Assembly (NCBI GenBank): GCA_003973265.1 | Contig: QNYZ01000038.1 | Coordinates: 18,742 to 82,741 of the forward strand | Origin: Deltaproteobacteria bacterium | Lineage (GTDB): Bacteria; Desulfobacterota; Desulfobacteria; Desulfobacterales; QNYZ01 | DNA length: 64,000 bases | Reading direction: 5' to 3' | Part shown: in pieces, positions 33,867-42,483 of the stretch | How positions within the stretch are numbered: position 1 is the stretch's first letter | How the letters are laid out: the number at the start of each line of letters is the position of its first letter | Translations under genes and position numbers: made by a program | Notes under the pieces: model-generated | The model's database searches: none | What the model was told of the DNA's origin: nothing | What the model saw: the letters and a program-made list of their open reading frames with translations, nothing else

Positions 33867-35986
33867 GACGTTGTTCCCCAGTATGCATCTATTGCGCTCC
33901 AGTTCTCATCGGCCCCATCGATCTTGATGCGTCCAACACGGTTATTGAGGATACCGCCGACAAAAAGATACCCTTTATGTTCACGCATAGAGGTAACCGA
34001 CGGATGAGCCTCCCCCGCAAAATCGCTCATTGTTCTGATAATATTGTAATTTTCATCAAATTTAACCACACCGCCCGTATTGACGTTTGGAAATAACCAC
34101 TCGTCTTGCGGCAAACGACGGGTCATGCGTTTCCGCATTGCCGGATGCTGCAGGGACAGATCAAAACTGGGGGTGCGCATTCCCAGAAAAGCCATCCAAT
34201 AGGTGCCGTCGGATGCCCGGTTGATGTTGTCCGGGTAGCCCGGCATATCGCGAATCACGCACTCTGCCGTACCTGCCCTCGGTCCCTCCAGCCAATAGCG
34301 ATGGACGCTGCACGCCCAGGTTTCGGCAAAAAAGAGCGACTTGTTATCGTGCGCCATGCAGACGCCATTGGTATACCGATAGCCGTCCAGCAGGGTTTTG
34401 GTTGATCCGTCTTTAGGATCATAGACAAGCAGTCGTCCCGTGGCACGGTTTTCAATCGAGTCAAGCATCCAGTCATAGGCATTGTATCGCTTGGTGGAAT
34501 CGGTGAAATAGATACGACCATCCGGGGCGATATCCAGATCGTTGGGGTCGCGCAATATCGCGTCATCGATAACAGAGGTCAGTGATCGCCCCGTTTCTGC
34601 TGTCAATCTCTTCACCACCCGATCCGGGGAGATTGAATAGAGGCCCATGGCGCCGACACAACTCAACAGGTTTCCCGACCGGTCAAATGCCAGGCCGAGC
34701 GGAAACCCGCCCACGTGGGCAAAAATCTCCGACCGGGTATAATCGGGCGCAAAAAAACGAACTATCTCCCCGTGCCGCGTCCCGCAATAGAGGTGATCAT
34801 CACGGTCGAGAATGACGTCTTCGGGCCCCTCAATTTCCTTTAAGCCGATACTTTTCGCTTTAGAGAGCTGATTATTAAACTCAAACGGCGTACCGGAGCC
34901 GGGTACCGCGGACTGGGCCGCCCCCATTTTCAGGTAGACCGGGACAACATAGGCCTCATCAAGCACTTTATGCCGGTTCTTCAGCCAGCGAATATCGATG
35001 GTAACAGCGATGGCCAGAAGAATACCGATCACCATCTGGTTGGTTCCGGTACCATACCCCAATCGGATCAGGCCGTTGGTCATCACCAGAACGATGATGG
35101 CCCCCATCAGCCCTTTGACGACAGAGCCCCGCCCGCCGCCCAGACTGTTGCCGCCCACCACGGCCGCGGTCAACGCCAGAATTTCAAGCCCGTGGCCCGT
35201 ACCGATTCCGGCACCGCTCAGGCGTGTGGCAAAAAGAAAACCCGCCATACCCGATGTCAGGCCCGAGAAGACATAGGTCAAAAAAACGACCCGCCGCACC
35301 TGAATACCGGCGTTGTGAGCCGAACGGCGCGAGCCGCCAACGGCCAGTATATGCCAGCCCAGTCGCAACCGGGTGAGCGTAATATGCGTGATGACGGCCA
35401 GTAGGATGGCGGCCAGAACCGGTATGGAAAAGCCAAACACCGTCCCGTCCCCGATAAAATCCCAGATGTCCGAAGATACCTGGGACATTTGCGCCTGCGA
35501 GCTGAAATGCACAATCAAAATTTCAAAAAATGCGCGCCCGATGATGAGCGTCACCAGCGTTGTCAAAAAGGCGCGCAGCCGGATATAGCCGATCAGATAA
35601 CCGTTGATCGCACCAAATATCAGGCCCGCTGCGGTAGCTGCCAGAAAAGCCACCCAGACCGGCATCGCAAATATGAAGAAGACCGAAATCGCCGCGAAAG
35701 CAGAAAGGGCAAAGATCGCGCCCACCGCAAGGTCGATGCCACCGCCAAGCATCACCACCGACTCGCCAATGACAACCAGGCTGAATTCACCGAGTTGGCG
35801 CGTGGATTCCTGTAGTGAATAGAGGCTGAAAAAATGTGGAATCACCGTGCCAAAAGCAACGACCGTGACGATCAGCGTGACGAACGGAATGGCACTGTCG
35901 GTCCAGCGTTTTGTCAGAATCTCGCCGATGACGTGAAACGGTAAAATATTATACCGCCAGACTTTAAGTCGTTCGTTAAAAGTCAT
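33863..35986 (-). CDS. Fusion: RbsC-like ABC permease plus SMP-30-like propeller
   Basis: 707 residues. Residues 1 to about 335 are a CUT2 (BPD_transp_2) permease with about ten membrane segments and the family motif GGGIDLAVGAIFALSAF; LTAAVVGGNSLGGGRGSVVKG is the second repeat. After a 40-residue linker, residues 375-707 form a beta-propeller of the SMP-30/strictosidine-synthase type (LGLAFDRSGNLLSC, DPNDLDIAPDGRIYFTDSTK, GYPDNINRASDGTYWMAF). The C-terminus should lie in the cytosol, coupling import to hydrolysis. The ORF is continuous, so this is not an assembly join. Confidence 0.88.
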   Translation of the reverse strand: MTFNERLKVWRYNILPFHVIGEILTKRWTDSAIPFVTLIVTVVAFGTVIPHFFSLYSLQESTRQLGEFSLVVIGESVVMLGGGIDLAVGAIFALSAFAAISVFFIFAMPVWVAFLAATAAGLIFGAINGYLIGYIRLRAFLTTLVTLIIGRAFFEILIVHFSSQAQMSQVSSDIWDFIGDGTVFGFSIPVLAAILLAVITHITLTRLRLGWHILAVGGSRRSAHNAGIQVRRVVFLTYVFSGLTSGMAGFLFATRLSGAGIGTGHGLEILALTAAVVGGNSLGGGRGSVVKGLMGAIIVLVMTNGLIRLGYGTGTNQMVIGILLAIAVTIDIRWLKNRHKVLDEAYVVPVYLKMGAAQSAVPGSGTPFEFNNQLSKAKSIGLKEIEGPEDVILDRDDHLYCGTRHGEIVRFFAPDYTRSEIFAHVGGFPLGLAFDRSGNLLSCVGAMGLYSISPDRVVKRLTAETGRSLTSVIDDAILRDPNDLDIAPDGRIYFTDSTKRYNAYDWMLDSIENRATGRLLVYDPKDGSTKTLLDGYRYTNGVCMAHDNKSLFFAETWACSVHRYWLEGPRAGTAECVIRDMPGYPDNINRASDGTYWMAFLGMRTPSFDLSLQHPAMRKRMTRRLPQDEWLFPNVNTGGVVKFDENYNIIRTMSDFAGEAHPSVTSMREHKGYLFVGGILNNRVGRIKIDGADENWSAIDAYWGTTS

Positions 35987-36100
35987 TACGTGGTCTCCTG
36001 ATAAAATGGATAAACGCCGGGTCCCCGTTCAAATTCGGCGTGGTGATGAATGGATACTCCGGATTTTTGTGCAGAACTTCCATACGGGTAGAATTGATGG

Positions 36101-37084
36101 CTATAAATCTCCCTGTTGTGTTGTCTGCTCGTCACGGGGGTTCACCATCCCATCAAAAATAATGGCCAGCAGCAATATAACGGCCTTGATGAGGTTCTGA
36201 AAAAGCAATGAGATACCGGCAATGGTCATGGCATTCAGCAAGATACCAATCATGATGGCGCCAATCAGAACATTGCGAACACCGCCCTTGCCGCCGGACA
36301 GACCAATCCCCCCGATCACCGTCACCAGGACAACATCGTAAAGCAGGTTGGAATTAACCACCCGGGTGTTGATCGATAGTAAACTGGCGGCCGTCAGCAG
36401 CCCCGCGATGAAAGAGAACAGTGCGGACAATACATACCGCAGAACCAGCATCGGACGCACCGGAATGCCCGCGATGCGGGCCGCAACCGGGTTATCGCCT
36501 GCAAAATAAACATACCGGCCCCATTTGGTAAACCGCAAAAAGAGAAAGCTTGCCAGACAGAGGCCGGCAAAGATAAAAATATCGGCGGGGATACTGACTG
36601 CACGGAATTGGCCCAGCGACTCAAGCCAGTGGCCCGGCGGGACGGTCACCGCATCGGAAGTGATCAGCTGCGAGCGCACATATCCAAAGACGAACAGGCC
36701 GCTGGCCAGCGTGACAAAGATCGGCGGTACATCCGCGTAGGCCACCAGAAATCCATTGAGGCCGCCGACGGCAAGGACACCCAGAATGACCAGTGTCAAC
36801 GCTGTATAGTCACTGTAACCCAGGCCAAGCAGATTGAGATACCAGGCGACGGACATGGCCATGATAGCCACCATCGACAAATCGATCCCCCGGCCGATAA
36901 TAACAATCGCCATGCCCAGCGCGAGAACCCCGAGAACGGAGATGGACCGGACAATCGAAATAAGGTTGGCGGAATTCAAAAAACCGGAGAGACCCACCGA
37001 TGCCGCAATCAGGATCAGGATCGAAATCATCAGAACAATACGTTCCTGGTTCAAATTTTTAATGCCCACCATGACTATGTGCAC
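36101..37084 (-). CDS. Sugar-type ABC importer permease (RbsC family)
   Basis: 327 residues, about ten hydrophobic segments. Family motifs are GRGIDLSMVAIMAMSVAW (first half) and VTVIGGIGLSGGKGGVRNVL (second half). It would form a heterodimeric channel with the fused permease. Lies 114 bases before that gene and 360 bases after the binding-protein gene, from which it is separated by a hairpin region. Confidence 0.92.
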   Translation of the reverse strand: MHIVMVGIKNLNQERIVLMISILILIAASVGLSGFLNSANLISIVRSISVLGVLALGMAIVIIGRGIDLSMVAIMAMSVAWYLNLLGLGYSDYTALTLVILGVLAVGGLNGFLVAYADVPPIFVTLASGLFVFGYVRSQLITSDAVTVPPGHWLESLGQFRAVSIPADIFIFAGLCLASFLFLRFTKWGRYVYFAGDNPVAARIAGIPVRPMLVLRYVLSALFSFIAGLLTAASLLSINTRVVNSNLLYDVVLVTVIGGIGLSGGKGGVRNVLIGAIMIGILLNAMTIAGISLLFQNLIKAVILLLAIIFDGMVNPRDEQTTQQGDL

Positions 37085-37395
37085 TCCCTGTTATAAAAGT
37101 TGTGAAACTTTTTTATGCCGCTATCGGCTCCATCATCGCGTTGCTGACTTTTATCTTTTTCCCGGCAAAGGAAAACCGATGATTACCCAATACGCGCCGC
37201 CCCAAAGCGGATAAAAAAAAATAGAAGTAGAAAGCGCAAAAATTGCGACACCCGCAAAGTCGATGCCACCGTGATCAACCGGGTTGCGAGCGGAATTACG
37301 CCGTCAGTCCGGCGCGTTACCGGAACTGCGCCGGTGATATGAACCGGATGATACAAAGAGGGTAACACCGGGCGATGACCCGGCAATCAGGCGGA

Positions 37396-37426
37396 AAGGG
37401 GGCCGGAATACTTACCGCCCCCCCTT
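37396..37426 (-). promoter_or_regulatory. G/C-rich hairpin between binding-protein and permease genes
   Basis: AAGGGGG (37396-37402) can pair with the C-run and TT at 37420-37426, forming a hairpin just downstream of the binding-protein stop. Such elements often let the binding protein be made in excess over the membrane subunits. The 360-base gap 37085-37444 shows nothing else that I can assign. Confidence 0.42.
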
Positions 37427-37444
37427 AAAGTATACAAACGTCGC

Positions 37445-38461
37445 TTATTTGGCGGATTCCTTCAGCGCCTTGAGATCCCAGCAGGTGTCACACTTCAGAT
37501 TGTCTTTGGTGACGGTCTGTAATACCGAGTAGATATAGGTATGCGATGTGCCCGCTGGCTGGCCGCTTTGCAGCAAAAATTTGATGATTGCCACCATGAC
37601 CTCGGACTCTCGCACCACGTTGTTCATCACGACGGCATGGTAGTCGCCGCTCTTGATCATATCGCATGCGGCGACCTGCTCACCACCGCTATTGGCGATC
37701 AGGGCGATTTTACCCTTCTTTCCGGCGTCGCGGATAGCAGCGGCCGCCCCGGTGGCATCGCCGTCCCAAAAGTCAATGATAGCGCAGAGATTGGGATGTT
37801 GCTGCAGCATGGTTGCGGTGACATTACGCGATGTGGTCGCATCCCAGTTTGAATCCGGTTTGGCGACGACTTTGTACTCCGGATGCTTATTGAGTACTTC
37901 CATGATACCGGCATATTGGTAAAGGCTGGTGGCATTGGTTTGATCCCCCTGGACCAGGCCGATCTCTTTCGACGAATTTTCGCCGCACGCTTTCATCGCC
38001 TCCAGCGCTTCCAGCCGGCCCCCCTCGGTCCAATCGCCCCCCACATACGCATCCGCCTTGAAATTGGCCGGATTGTCAATGAGAATAATGTAGATACCGG
38101 CCTTCTGGGCCCGTTTCATCAATTTGGAATAGGAGTTCAGGTCGGGGGCCATGATGATCATGACATCCGGCTTGGGGTTCGAAGCGATGGCCTCGGTGAT
38201 GGCCTGTGCTCCGGCTTCGACACTCCAGTTGGGATCCCGGGTCTCAAATATACCGCCGAAATTGCGGACCTCGCGTTTGAGGTATGTGGCCCAGCCCTGT
38301 GCCAGGTCAAAGCCCATGGCCATGGGTACCAGCAATACGCGCTTGCCGGCAAGCGCCTTTTTATAGGCCGCAGCACCAGGGTCGGCTGCTGTTACCGGAA
38401 AAGCAGTCAGTGCGACGGTTGCAAACAATGCCATAGCCAAAAACATCTTTTGAAATTTCAT
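37445..38461 (-). CDS. Periplasmic sugar-type substrate-binding protein
   Basis: 338 residues with a Sec signal peptide (MKFQKMFLAMALFATVALTA, cleavage near VTAADPG) and a type I periplasmic-binding fold (RbsB-like): MIIMAPDLNSYSKLMKRAQK, IILIDNPANFKADAYVGGDW and GDATGAAAAIRDAGKKGKIA. Two cysteines near the C-terminus (CDTC) may form a disulfide. It delivers the unknown ligand to the permeases. Followed by the intergenic hairpin noted above. Confidence 0.93.
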   Translation of the reverse strand: MKFQKMFLAMALFATVALTAFPVTAADPGAAAYKKALAGKRVLLVPMAMGFDLAQGWATYLKREVRNFGGIFETRDPNWSVEAGAQAITEAIASNPKPDVMIIMAPDLNSYSKLMKRAQKAGIYIILIDNPANFKADAYVGGDWTEGGRLEALEAMKACGENSSKEIGLVQGDQTNATSLYQYAGIMEVLNKHPEYKVVAKPDSNWDATTSRNVTATMLQQHPNLCAIIDFWDGDATGAAAAIRDAGKKGKIALIANSGGEQVAACDMIKSGDYHAVVMNNVVRESEVMVAIIKFLLQSGQPAGTSHTYIYSVLQTVTKDNLKCDTCWDLKALKESAK

Positions 38462-38654
38462 AGCAATCCTCCAATAATGTAATCGTTATCCCCACACACC
38501 TCGATAAATGCTACAATTTTTTCGTCCTGCCAGGAAGAGAAAGACAGGAGATTTTTTTCAATTTTCAGATATTTTATCCTGTTCTTGAGCCTGGACAGTG
38601 GAAAACATCCAATATCAGAAAAAGACGCCCTTGTAAAAAAACCATCGTGTCACG

Positions 38655-38703
38655 CTTTCCCTGTGCAAGGTGTTATGATCGAACGCCTTGCCACAAGGGA
38701 AGT
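38655..38703 (-). terminator. Candidate terminator after the AhpD-like selenoprotein gene
   Basis: On the minus strand CTTCCCTTGTGGCAAGG can pair with CCTTGCACAGGGAAAG around a loop of about 15 bases; a run of seven T follows about 15 bases later. The distance to the T-run is long, so it may instead be a processing or attenuation structure ahead of the binding-protein gene. Confidence 0.4.
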
Positions 38704-38709
38704 AAAACA

Positions 38710-39108
38710 CTAATCGGGATCAGGAGAAACATCCGGCTTTACCTGGTATGCATTGGCAATACAATTGGTTCCGGAAAAAAGATCTACGACAGCCACGATC
38801 TCACCAATGGCCTCGTTATCAAGCCCGAGCCGCTTCACGGCGGCACTGTGGGATTTAATTCAGTATTCACAATTGTTGACAATGGATACGGACAGGGCAA
38901 TGATCTCCTTGGTTTTCAAATCCAGCTTTCCGGGTTTCATGATGGCCTTGAGCTTCAACCACACGGCCTCCAGGTGATCGGCATTGATCGACAGGGATTT
39001 CCAGAAGTTCGGTACAAAATCGATCCCCTTGGTGGCCTTTATGTCCTCGTAGACCTCCTTGACCTTGCCGGTCGCCTCATTTTCTTCCACGGTTGTAAAA
39101 AGTGACAT
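38710..39108 (-). CDS. AhpD/carboxymuconolactone-decarboxylase-like selenoprotein (CxxU)
   Basis: 132 residues when TGA at 38860-38862 is read as selenocysteine (Sec83). AhpD-like proteins carry a CxxC redox pair; here the family stretch IIALSVSIVNNCEY is followed by TGA and then by in-frame IKSHSAAVKRLGLDNEAIG, exactly where the second cysteine belongs. A GC hairpin lies 15 bases after the TGA. ATG 39108 follows GAGGAGGAA; the upstream ATG 39141 has no comparable site. Redox-active AhpD proteins reduce peroxiredoxins or detoxify hydroperoxides. The gene lies between the unknown 292-residue protein and the ABC binding protein. A plain stop would remove half of the active site. Confidence 0.82.
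38829..38844 (-). promoter_or_regulatory. SECIS-like hairpin of the AhpD-like gene
   Basis: On the minus strand GCCGC-CGTGAA-GCGGC: five perfect G/C pairs with a six-base loop containing GU, beginning 16 bases after the TGA. Distance and loop fit the bacterial SECIS element that recruits SelB. Confidence 0.7.
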
Positions 39109-39232
39109 TAACCATTCCTCCTCTTTTACGGTTATCTCCACGTCCAGAGCAGCCGTTTAACGGCCCCGGACGGTAGATCCCCAGCTTATTCTATCGGCAT
39201 CCCACTCAATTTATCCGGGAACAAGTCCGAAA

Positions 39233-40111
39233 TTATAACCCCCCCAGGGTATCCAGTTGTGTCTGAGCGTTGTATTCATATGTTTCAGCATCTTCGATCT
39301 TGTAGGCGTCAGGCATTTTCACCGGGGGTTCATTTTTCAGCGACTTCACCAGTTCCAGGGCCTGTTCAACCTTGTCTTGATCGCCTTCGAGCGTGATATG
39401 AACCGACCCCTCCGATCCGGCGATCCCGCCTGATCCGACATGAAAAGCGCGGACACCGCACAACAGGGCAAATGACTCGATTTCCGTAATGGCCATGGCT
39501 TCGACCAGGGGAACAATCTTGGCAGGCAGGCCGGTGGTATATTTAAAATGGTAAATACCCGTATGCCGAGCCGCCGTCATCACCGAAGGAACCATCTTTT
39601 CGAGGCTGATCGGAACGATAAATTCAGCCCCGCGCGGGGTACAGATCGGCCACGCCATTCCCATAGTGCCACATTTCAGAGAACAGGCAAATGTACCGGT
39701 CAGGCCGGTGTGATCGATGGCGTTGGCCCCTTTAATCACCACATCACCTTTCCTGAATTTCAAAATTTCGACATTGGTATCCGCATTCTCAACGACCCGG
39801 CCTTTTTCGATCACATGCTGGGTGGCCGGGGGCGGTGTTGACGTCACGTTGGTCAGGCCCTGGCCGATAAACCCCACCGTCTGATTTGCTTTGTTGTCAA
39901 TTGTAATGTTCAAAAGTTCTTCGGTTACATAGGCGTTGGTAACACCCCGGGCGATAATTATCATCCCGTTTTTATATGCATTTTTTACGACAGGACACGC
40001 TACCGCTCCTTTGGCAACCAGCCGCCGGGATTGCGCGGGGTTCAAAACAACCAGAGCCGCTGCCTGTTCTTTATCCGGTGTGGGTTGCGGGGGATCGATC
40101 GGATAAAACAT
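39233..40111 (-). CDS. Protein of unknown function, first gene of the importer operon
   Basis: 292 residues with no family that I recognise. No signal peptide. A cysteine-bearing centre FACSLKCGTMGMAWPICTPR might bind a metal or cofactor, and the stretch GAVACPVVKNAYKNGMIIIA near residue 35 looks like a buried beta strand region. ATG follows GGAGGTAATC. It is the first gene after a strong promoter divergent from lysR, followed by the AhpD-like selenoprotein and the ABC importer, so it probably acts on the imported compound or in redox protection. Confidence 0.7.
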   Translation of the reverse strand: MFYPIDPPQPTPDKEQAAALVVLNPAQSRRLVAKGAVACPVVKNAYKNGMIIIARGVTNAYVTEELLNITIDNKANQTVGFIGQGLTNVTSTPPPATQHVIEKGRVVENADTNVEILKFRKGDVVIKGANAIDHTGLTGTFACSLKCGTMGMAWPICTPRGAEFIVPISLEKMVPSVMTAARHTGIYHFKYTTGLPAKIVPLVEAMAITEIESFALLCGVRAFHVGSGGIAGSEGSVHITLEGDQDKVEQALELVKSLKNEPPVKMPDAYKIEDAETYEYNAQTQLDTLGGL

Positions 40112-40169
40112 TGATTACCTCCTGAATAGGGTAAGAAACTGGACAGATGAATTTTCAATTAACGGTTGA

Positions 40170-40198
40170 TTTATAGTTAAATTAGACGGATAAGTCAA
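40170..40198 (-). promoter_or_regulatory. Sigma-70 promoter of the importer operon
   Basis: TTGACT (40193-40198) and TATAAA (40170-40175) on the minus strand, 17 bp apart. This is a near-consensus promoter about 59 bases ahead of the ATG at 40111. Confidence 0.65.
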
Positions 40199-40213
40199 AT
40201 TAATGATTCTAAT
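40199..40213. promoter_or_regulatory. Candidate LysR-type operator
   Basis: ATTAATGATTCTAAT is an interrupted palindrome containing the T-N11-A motif and abuts the -35 box of the divergent promoter, the usual site for a LysR-type activator. The adjacent lysR gene is the obvious regulator. Confidence 0.4.
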
Positions 40214-40350
40214 TTTATTGATCACTTTTACTTATATATAATGCCCGAAAATTACCCGGTCTGTTAGCCCCTGGATGGGAACTTGAGCGGGCTGTCGAAT
40301 AACAGGCCAATGGATGAATTTTAATCATTGCGCAGTGAAAGGAATGTTAC

Positions 40351-41295
40351 ATGCTTCCTGATTTCAACAGACTTAAGGTTTTTTACTATATATTCATTGA
40401 AAAAAGCAGCACGGCAGCTGCCAGGAAGTTAAATATCACGCAGTCCGGCGTAAGCCAGCACCTCCAAAAGCTTGAATTTGAACTCAATTCAGCTTTGTTT
40501 ACCCGGGCACACCGGCAACTGGTTCCCACCGAAGCCGGTCTGAGATTATTCAAAATTTTGAAACCCTTTATGGAAGAACTGGAGACCGGGATTAAAAATA
40601 TAAAAAAGGCGCAAAAAAAGCCATCCGGTCACCTGCGCATCGGTTCCCCGGTTGAATTTGGAAAAATGCACATGCCCGCTATCTTCGCCTCGTTTCGGGC
40701 CCAGTTTCCCGATGTAACCTTTTTCCTTAAGCTGGGTGACCCGGATACATTGTTACCCATGGTGAGCAGGGGCGACCTCGATTTCGCTTACATAGACATG
40801 TTTCCCAATGCCGGGCAGATTATCGGAGACTTCACCCCCTACACCATTGAGCCAATCCTTAAAGAGGAACTGGTACTGGCCTGTTCCAGAGATTATTATC
40901 ATAAAAATATTAAAGGCGGCCATTTACTTGAACACTTTGTTAATCAGACGTATATCGCCTATAAACCCAATGCATCAGCGCTCCTTAGCTGGTTTAAGTT
41001 TAATTTTGGAATTTCCTCAATCCAGTTGAATGTCGTTCTCACCATAGACAGTGTCCAGGCGGCTATCGGCGCCATTTCTCACCATCTGGGCCTGGGCGTT
41101 ATCGTGACTCACCTCATATCCGAAGAAATTAACAATGGAAGCATTGTTCCAATCCGGATTGCCTCAAAAAAAGTAGTCAATAAGATCGCGCTTTTTCAAC
41201 TGGCAAATAAGAAATTAACACTGAGCGAGGCCATGTTTCAAGCCCATGTTCGCAAGGAGATACACCCGTCCGAGGGACTTATTCAGGCACCGTAA
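40351..41295 (+). CDS. LysR-family transcriptional regulator
   Basis: 314 residues. N-terminal winged helix-turn-helix (SSTAAARKLNITQSGVSQHL, residues 18-37) and C-terminal effector-binding domain of the periplasmic-binding fold. It is divergent from the 39233-40111 gene with 239 bases between, the typical LysR arrangement, so it likely controls the operon that encodes the unknown protein, the selenoprotein and the ABC importer. The inducer is not evident. Confidence 0.92.
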   Translation: MLPDFNRLKVFYYIFIEKSSTAAARKLNITQSGVSQHLQKLEFELNSALFTRAHRQLVPTEAGLRLFKILKPFMEELETGIKNIKKAQKKPSGHLRIGSPVEFGKMHMPAIFASFRAQFPDVTFFLKLGDPDTLLPMVSRGDLDFAYIDMFPNAGQIIGDFTPYTIEPILKEELVLACSRDYYHKNIKGGHLLEHFVNQTYIAYKPNASALLSWFKFNFGISSIQLNVVLTIDSVQAAIGAISHHLGLGVIVTHLISEEINNGSIVPIRIASKKVVNKIALFQLANKKLTLSEAMFQAHVRKEIHPSEGLIQAP

Positions 41296-41877
41296 GTGCA
41301 GAGCAAGGTCGCAGGTTCTGATATTGGAGAAATATCGACAGGCAGGTAATAAATCTGGACGGGGACGGGTGTCGGCTTAGCCGAATCAGGCCAGTATCAG
41401 ATCAATTCGCATCTGTTTTCCCCGAAAACAGTGTTCAACTGGGGGCGCACAGCCATCGGTCGAATCATCGCTATTCAATTTCAGTACAGCCAAGCCGAAA
41501 CCCGAGAGAAATCTTTCCTTGATGGAAAAATTCATACCAAGCAATAAAGCAACAAACATGCCAAACGAATCACTTCATCTTGGATTTACAGCCAATGTTA
41601 ATTTATCAATTATATTTACAGTACGTTATATTATTATTCTCGAACCGGATCATCCATTTTCGAAAAACAGGGAAGTGAATACCGGGTATACTGGATGGTA
41701 TTAGGGGATTTGCACTACCCACTGCGCCAAATGACGACGTTGCTTTTGCCGCTCACTTTTTTTATCCCGGGTTGAGTTTTTTTGAAATGCCGGCGTCTAA
41801 AAGAGTAAAAAGCAGGATAAAACGGACACCAGCAGATACGGCTTGCAGGCAGATTATACCAAAACAGGAGGCTCAGC
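41296..41877 (+). other. Intergenic region without a supported gene
   Basis: Contains a perfect hairpin CTGTTTTCCCCGAAAACAG (41413-41431) that may end the lysR transcript, although no T-run follows. A 61-codon ORF (41519-41704) has no family resemblance and an AT-rich, non-coding look, so I do not call it. AACAGGAGG at 41863-41871 is the ribosome-binding site of the next gene. Confidence 0.5.
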
Positions 41878-42276
41878 ATGAAAAAAAAGAAATTATTTTC
41901 AATTATTATCGTCACTGCGCTAAGTCTGGCACTCATCGTCCCGGCTGCATCGGCAGGATCAAGGCATCGCCGACATCGCGATATGTTACGGGGTGCAGCT
42001 ATCGGTATCGGCGCCTTCATGATTGGAAGTGCCATTCACAACCGTATTCATCGCCGGGCGGCGGCCCACCTCCCTTACTATCGATATGAGCCGCCACCTC
42101 CCCGACAGTGTGGGCACTGGGAAACCCGCCGCGTATGGGTTCCGCCCACGTATCGGCGGGTCTGGAACCCCGGCCACTACGACCATCGCAATTGCTGGAT
42201 CCCGGGAAGTTATATCGACATCGTTGATCGCGACGGGTACTGGGATGAGCAACAGACCTGGAAGGCTTCCCGATAA
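41878..42276 (+). CDS. Small exported basic protein of unknown function
   Basis: 132 residues: a Sec signal peptide (MKKKKLFSIIIVTALSLALI, cleavage near AASAGS), an Arg/His-rich segment with a short glycine-rich hydrophobic stretch (GAAIGIGAFMIGSAI), then an aromatic, proline-rich tail (WVPPTYRRVWNPGHYDHR) rich in His, Tyr and Trp. Similar tails occur in small periplasmic proteins of unknown role. A strong AGGAGG site supports the start. A good terminator follows. Confidence 0.72.
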   Translation: MKKKKLFSIIIVTALSLALIVPAASAGSRHRRHRDMLRGAAIGIGAFMIGSAIHNRIHRRAAAHLPYYRYEPPPPRQCGHWETRRVWVPPTYRRVWNPGHYDHRNCWIPGSYIDIVDRDGYWDEQQTWKASR

Positions 42277-42329
42277 CCGGCACGACAACGAAAAAGAACA
42301 GACCACTTATCGCAGAACCATTTTACAGC

Positions 42330-42363
42330 AAGGGATCGTTATTCCAGAAACGATCCCTTTTTA
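42330..42363 (+). terminator. Intrinsic terminator after the exported-protein gene
   Basis: AAGGGATCGTT pairs with AACGATCCCTT around a seven-base loop, followed by a T-run. It ends the plus-strand transcript. Confidence 0.85.
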
Positions 42364-42411
42364 TGCCGGCAGAACGGCTGCCGGGATATTGTTTCAAATG
42401 CACAAGATTAA

Positions 42412-42444
42412 TAAAAACCGCCGTACCCGCTTCAGGTACGGCGG
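42412..42444 (-). terminator. Intrinsic terminator after the peroxiredoxin gene
   Basis: On the minus strand CCGCCGTACC pairs perfectly with GGTACGGCGG over a seven-base loop, followed by TTTTT. It serves the minus-strand peroxiredoxin gene, back to back with the plus-strand terminator. Confidence 0.88.
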
Positions 42445-42483
42445 CAAATCAAGCGAGCGTGGATCTTATAATAAGAAGAACGG

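Noticed and set aside
36834..37214. Long plus-strand frames opposite the ABC permease genes and other minus-strand genes
   Set aside because: They are antisense shadows of well-supported genes, with no motifs.
41519..41704. 61-codon ORF between lysR and the exported-protein gene
   Set aside because: No family resemblance, no clear ribosome-binding site and a composition like the surrounding non-coding DNA.
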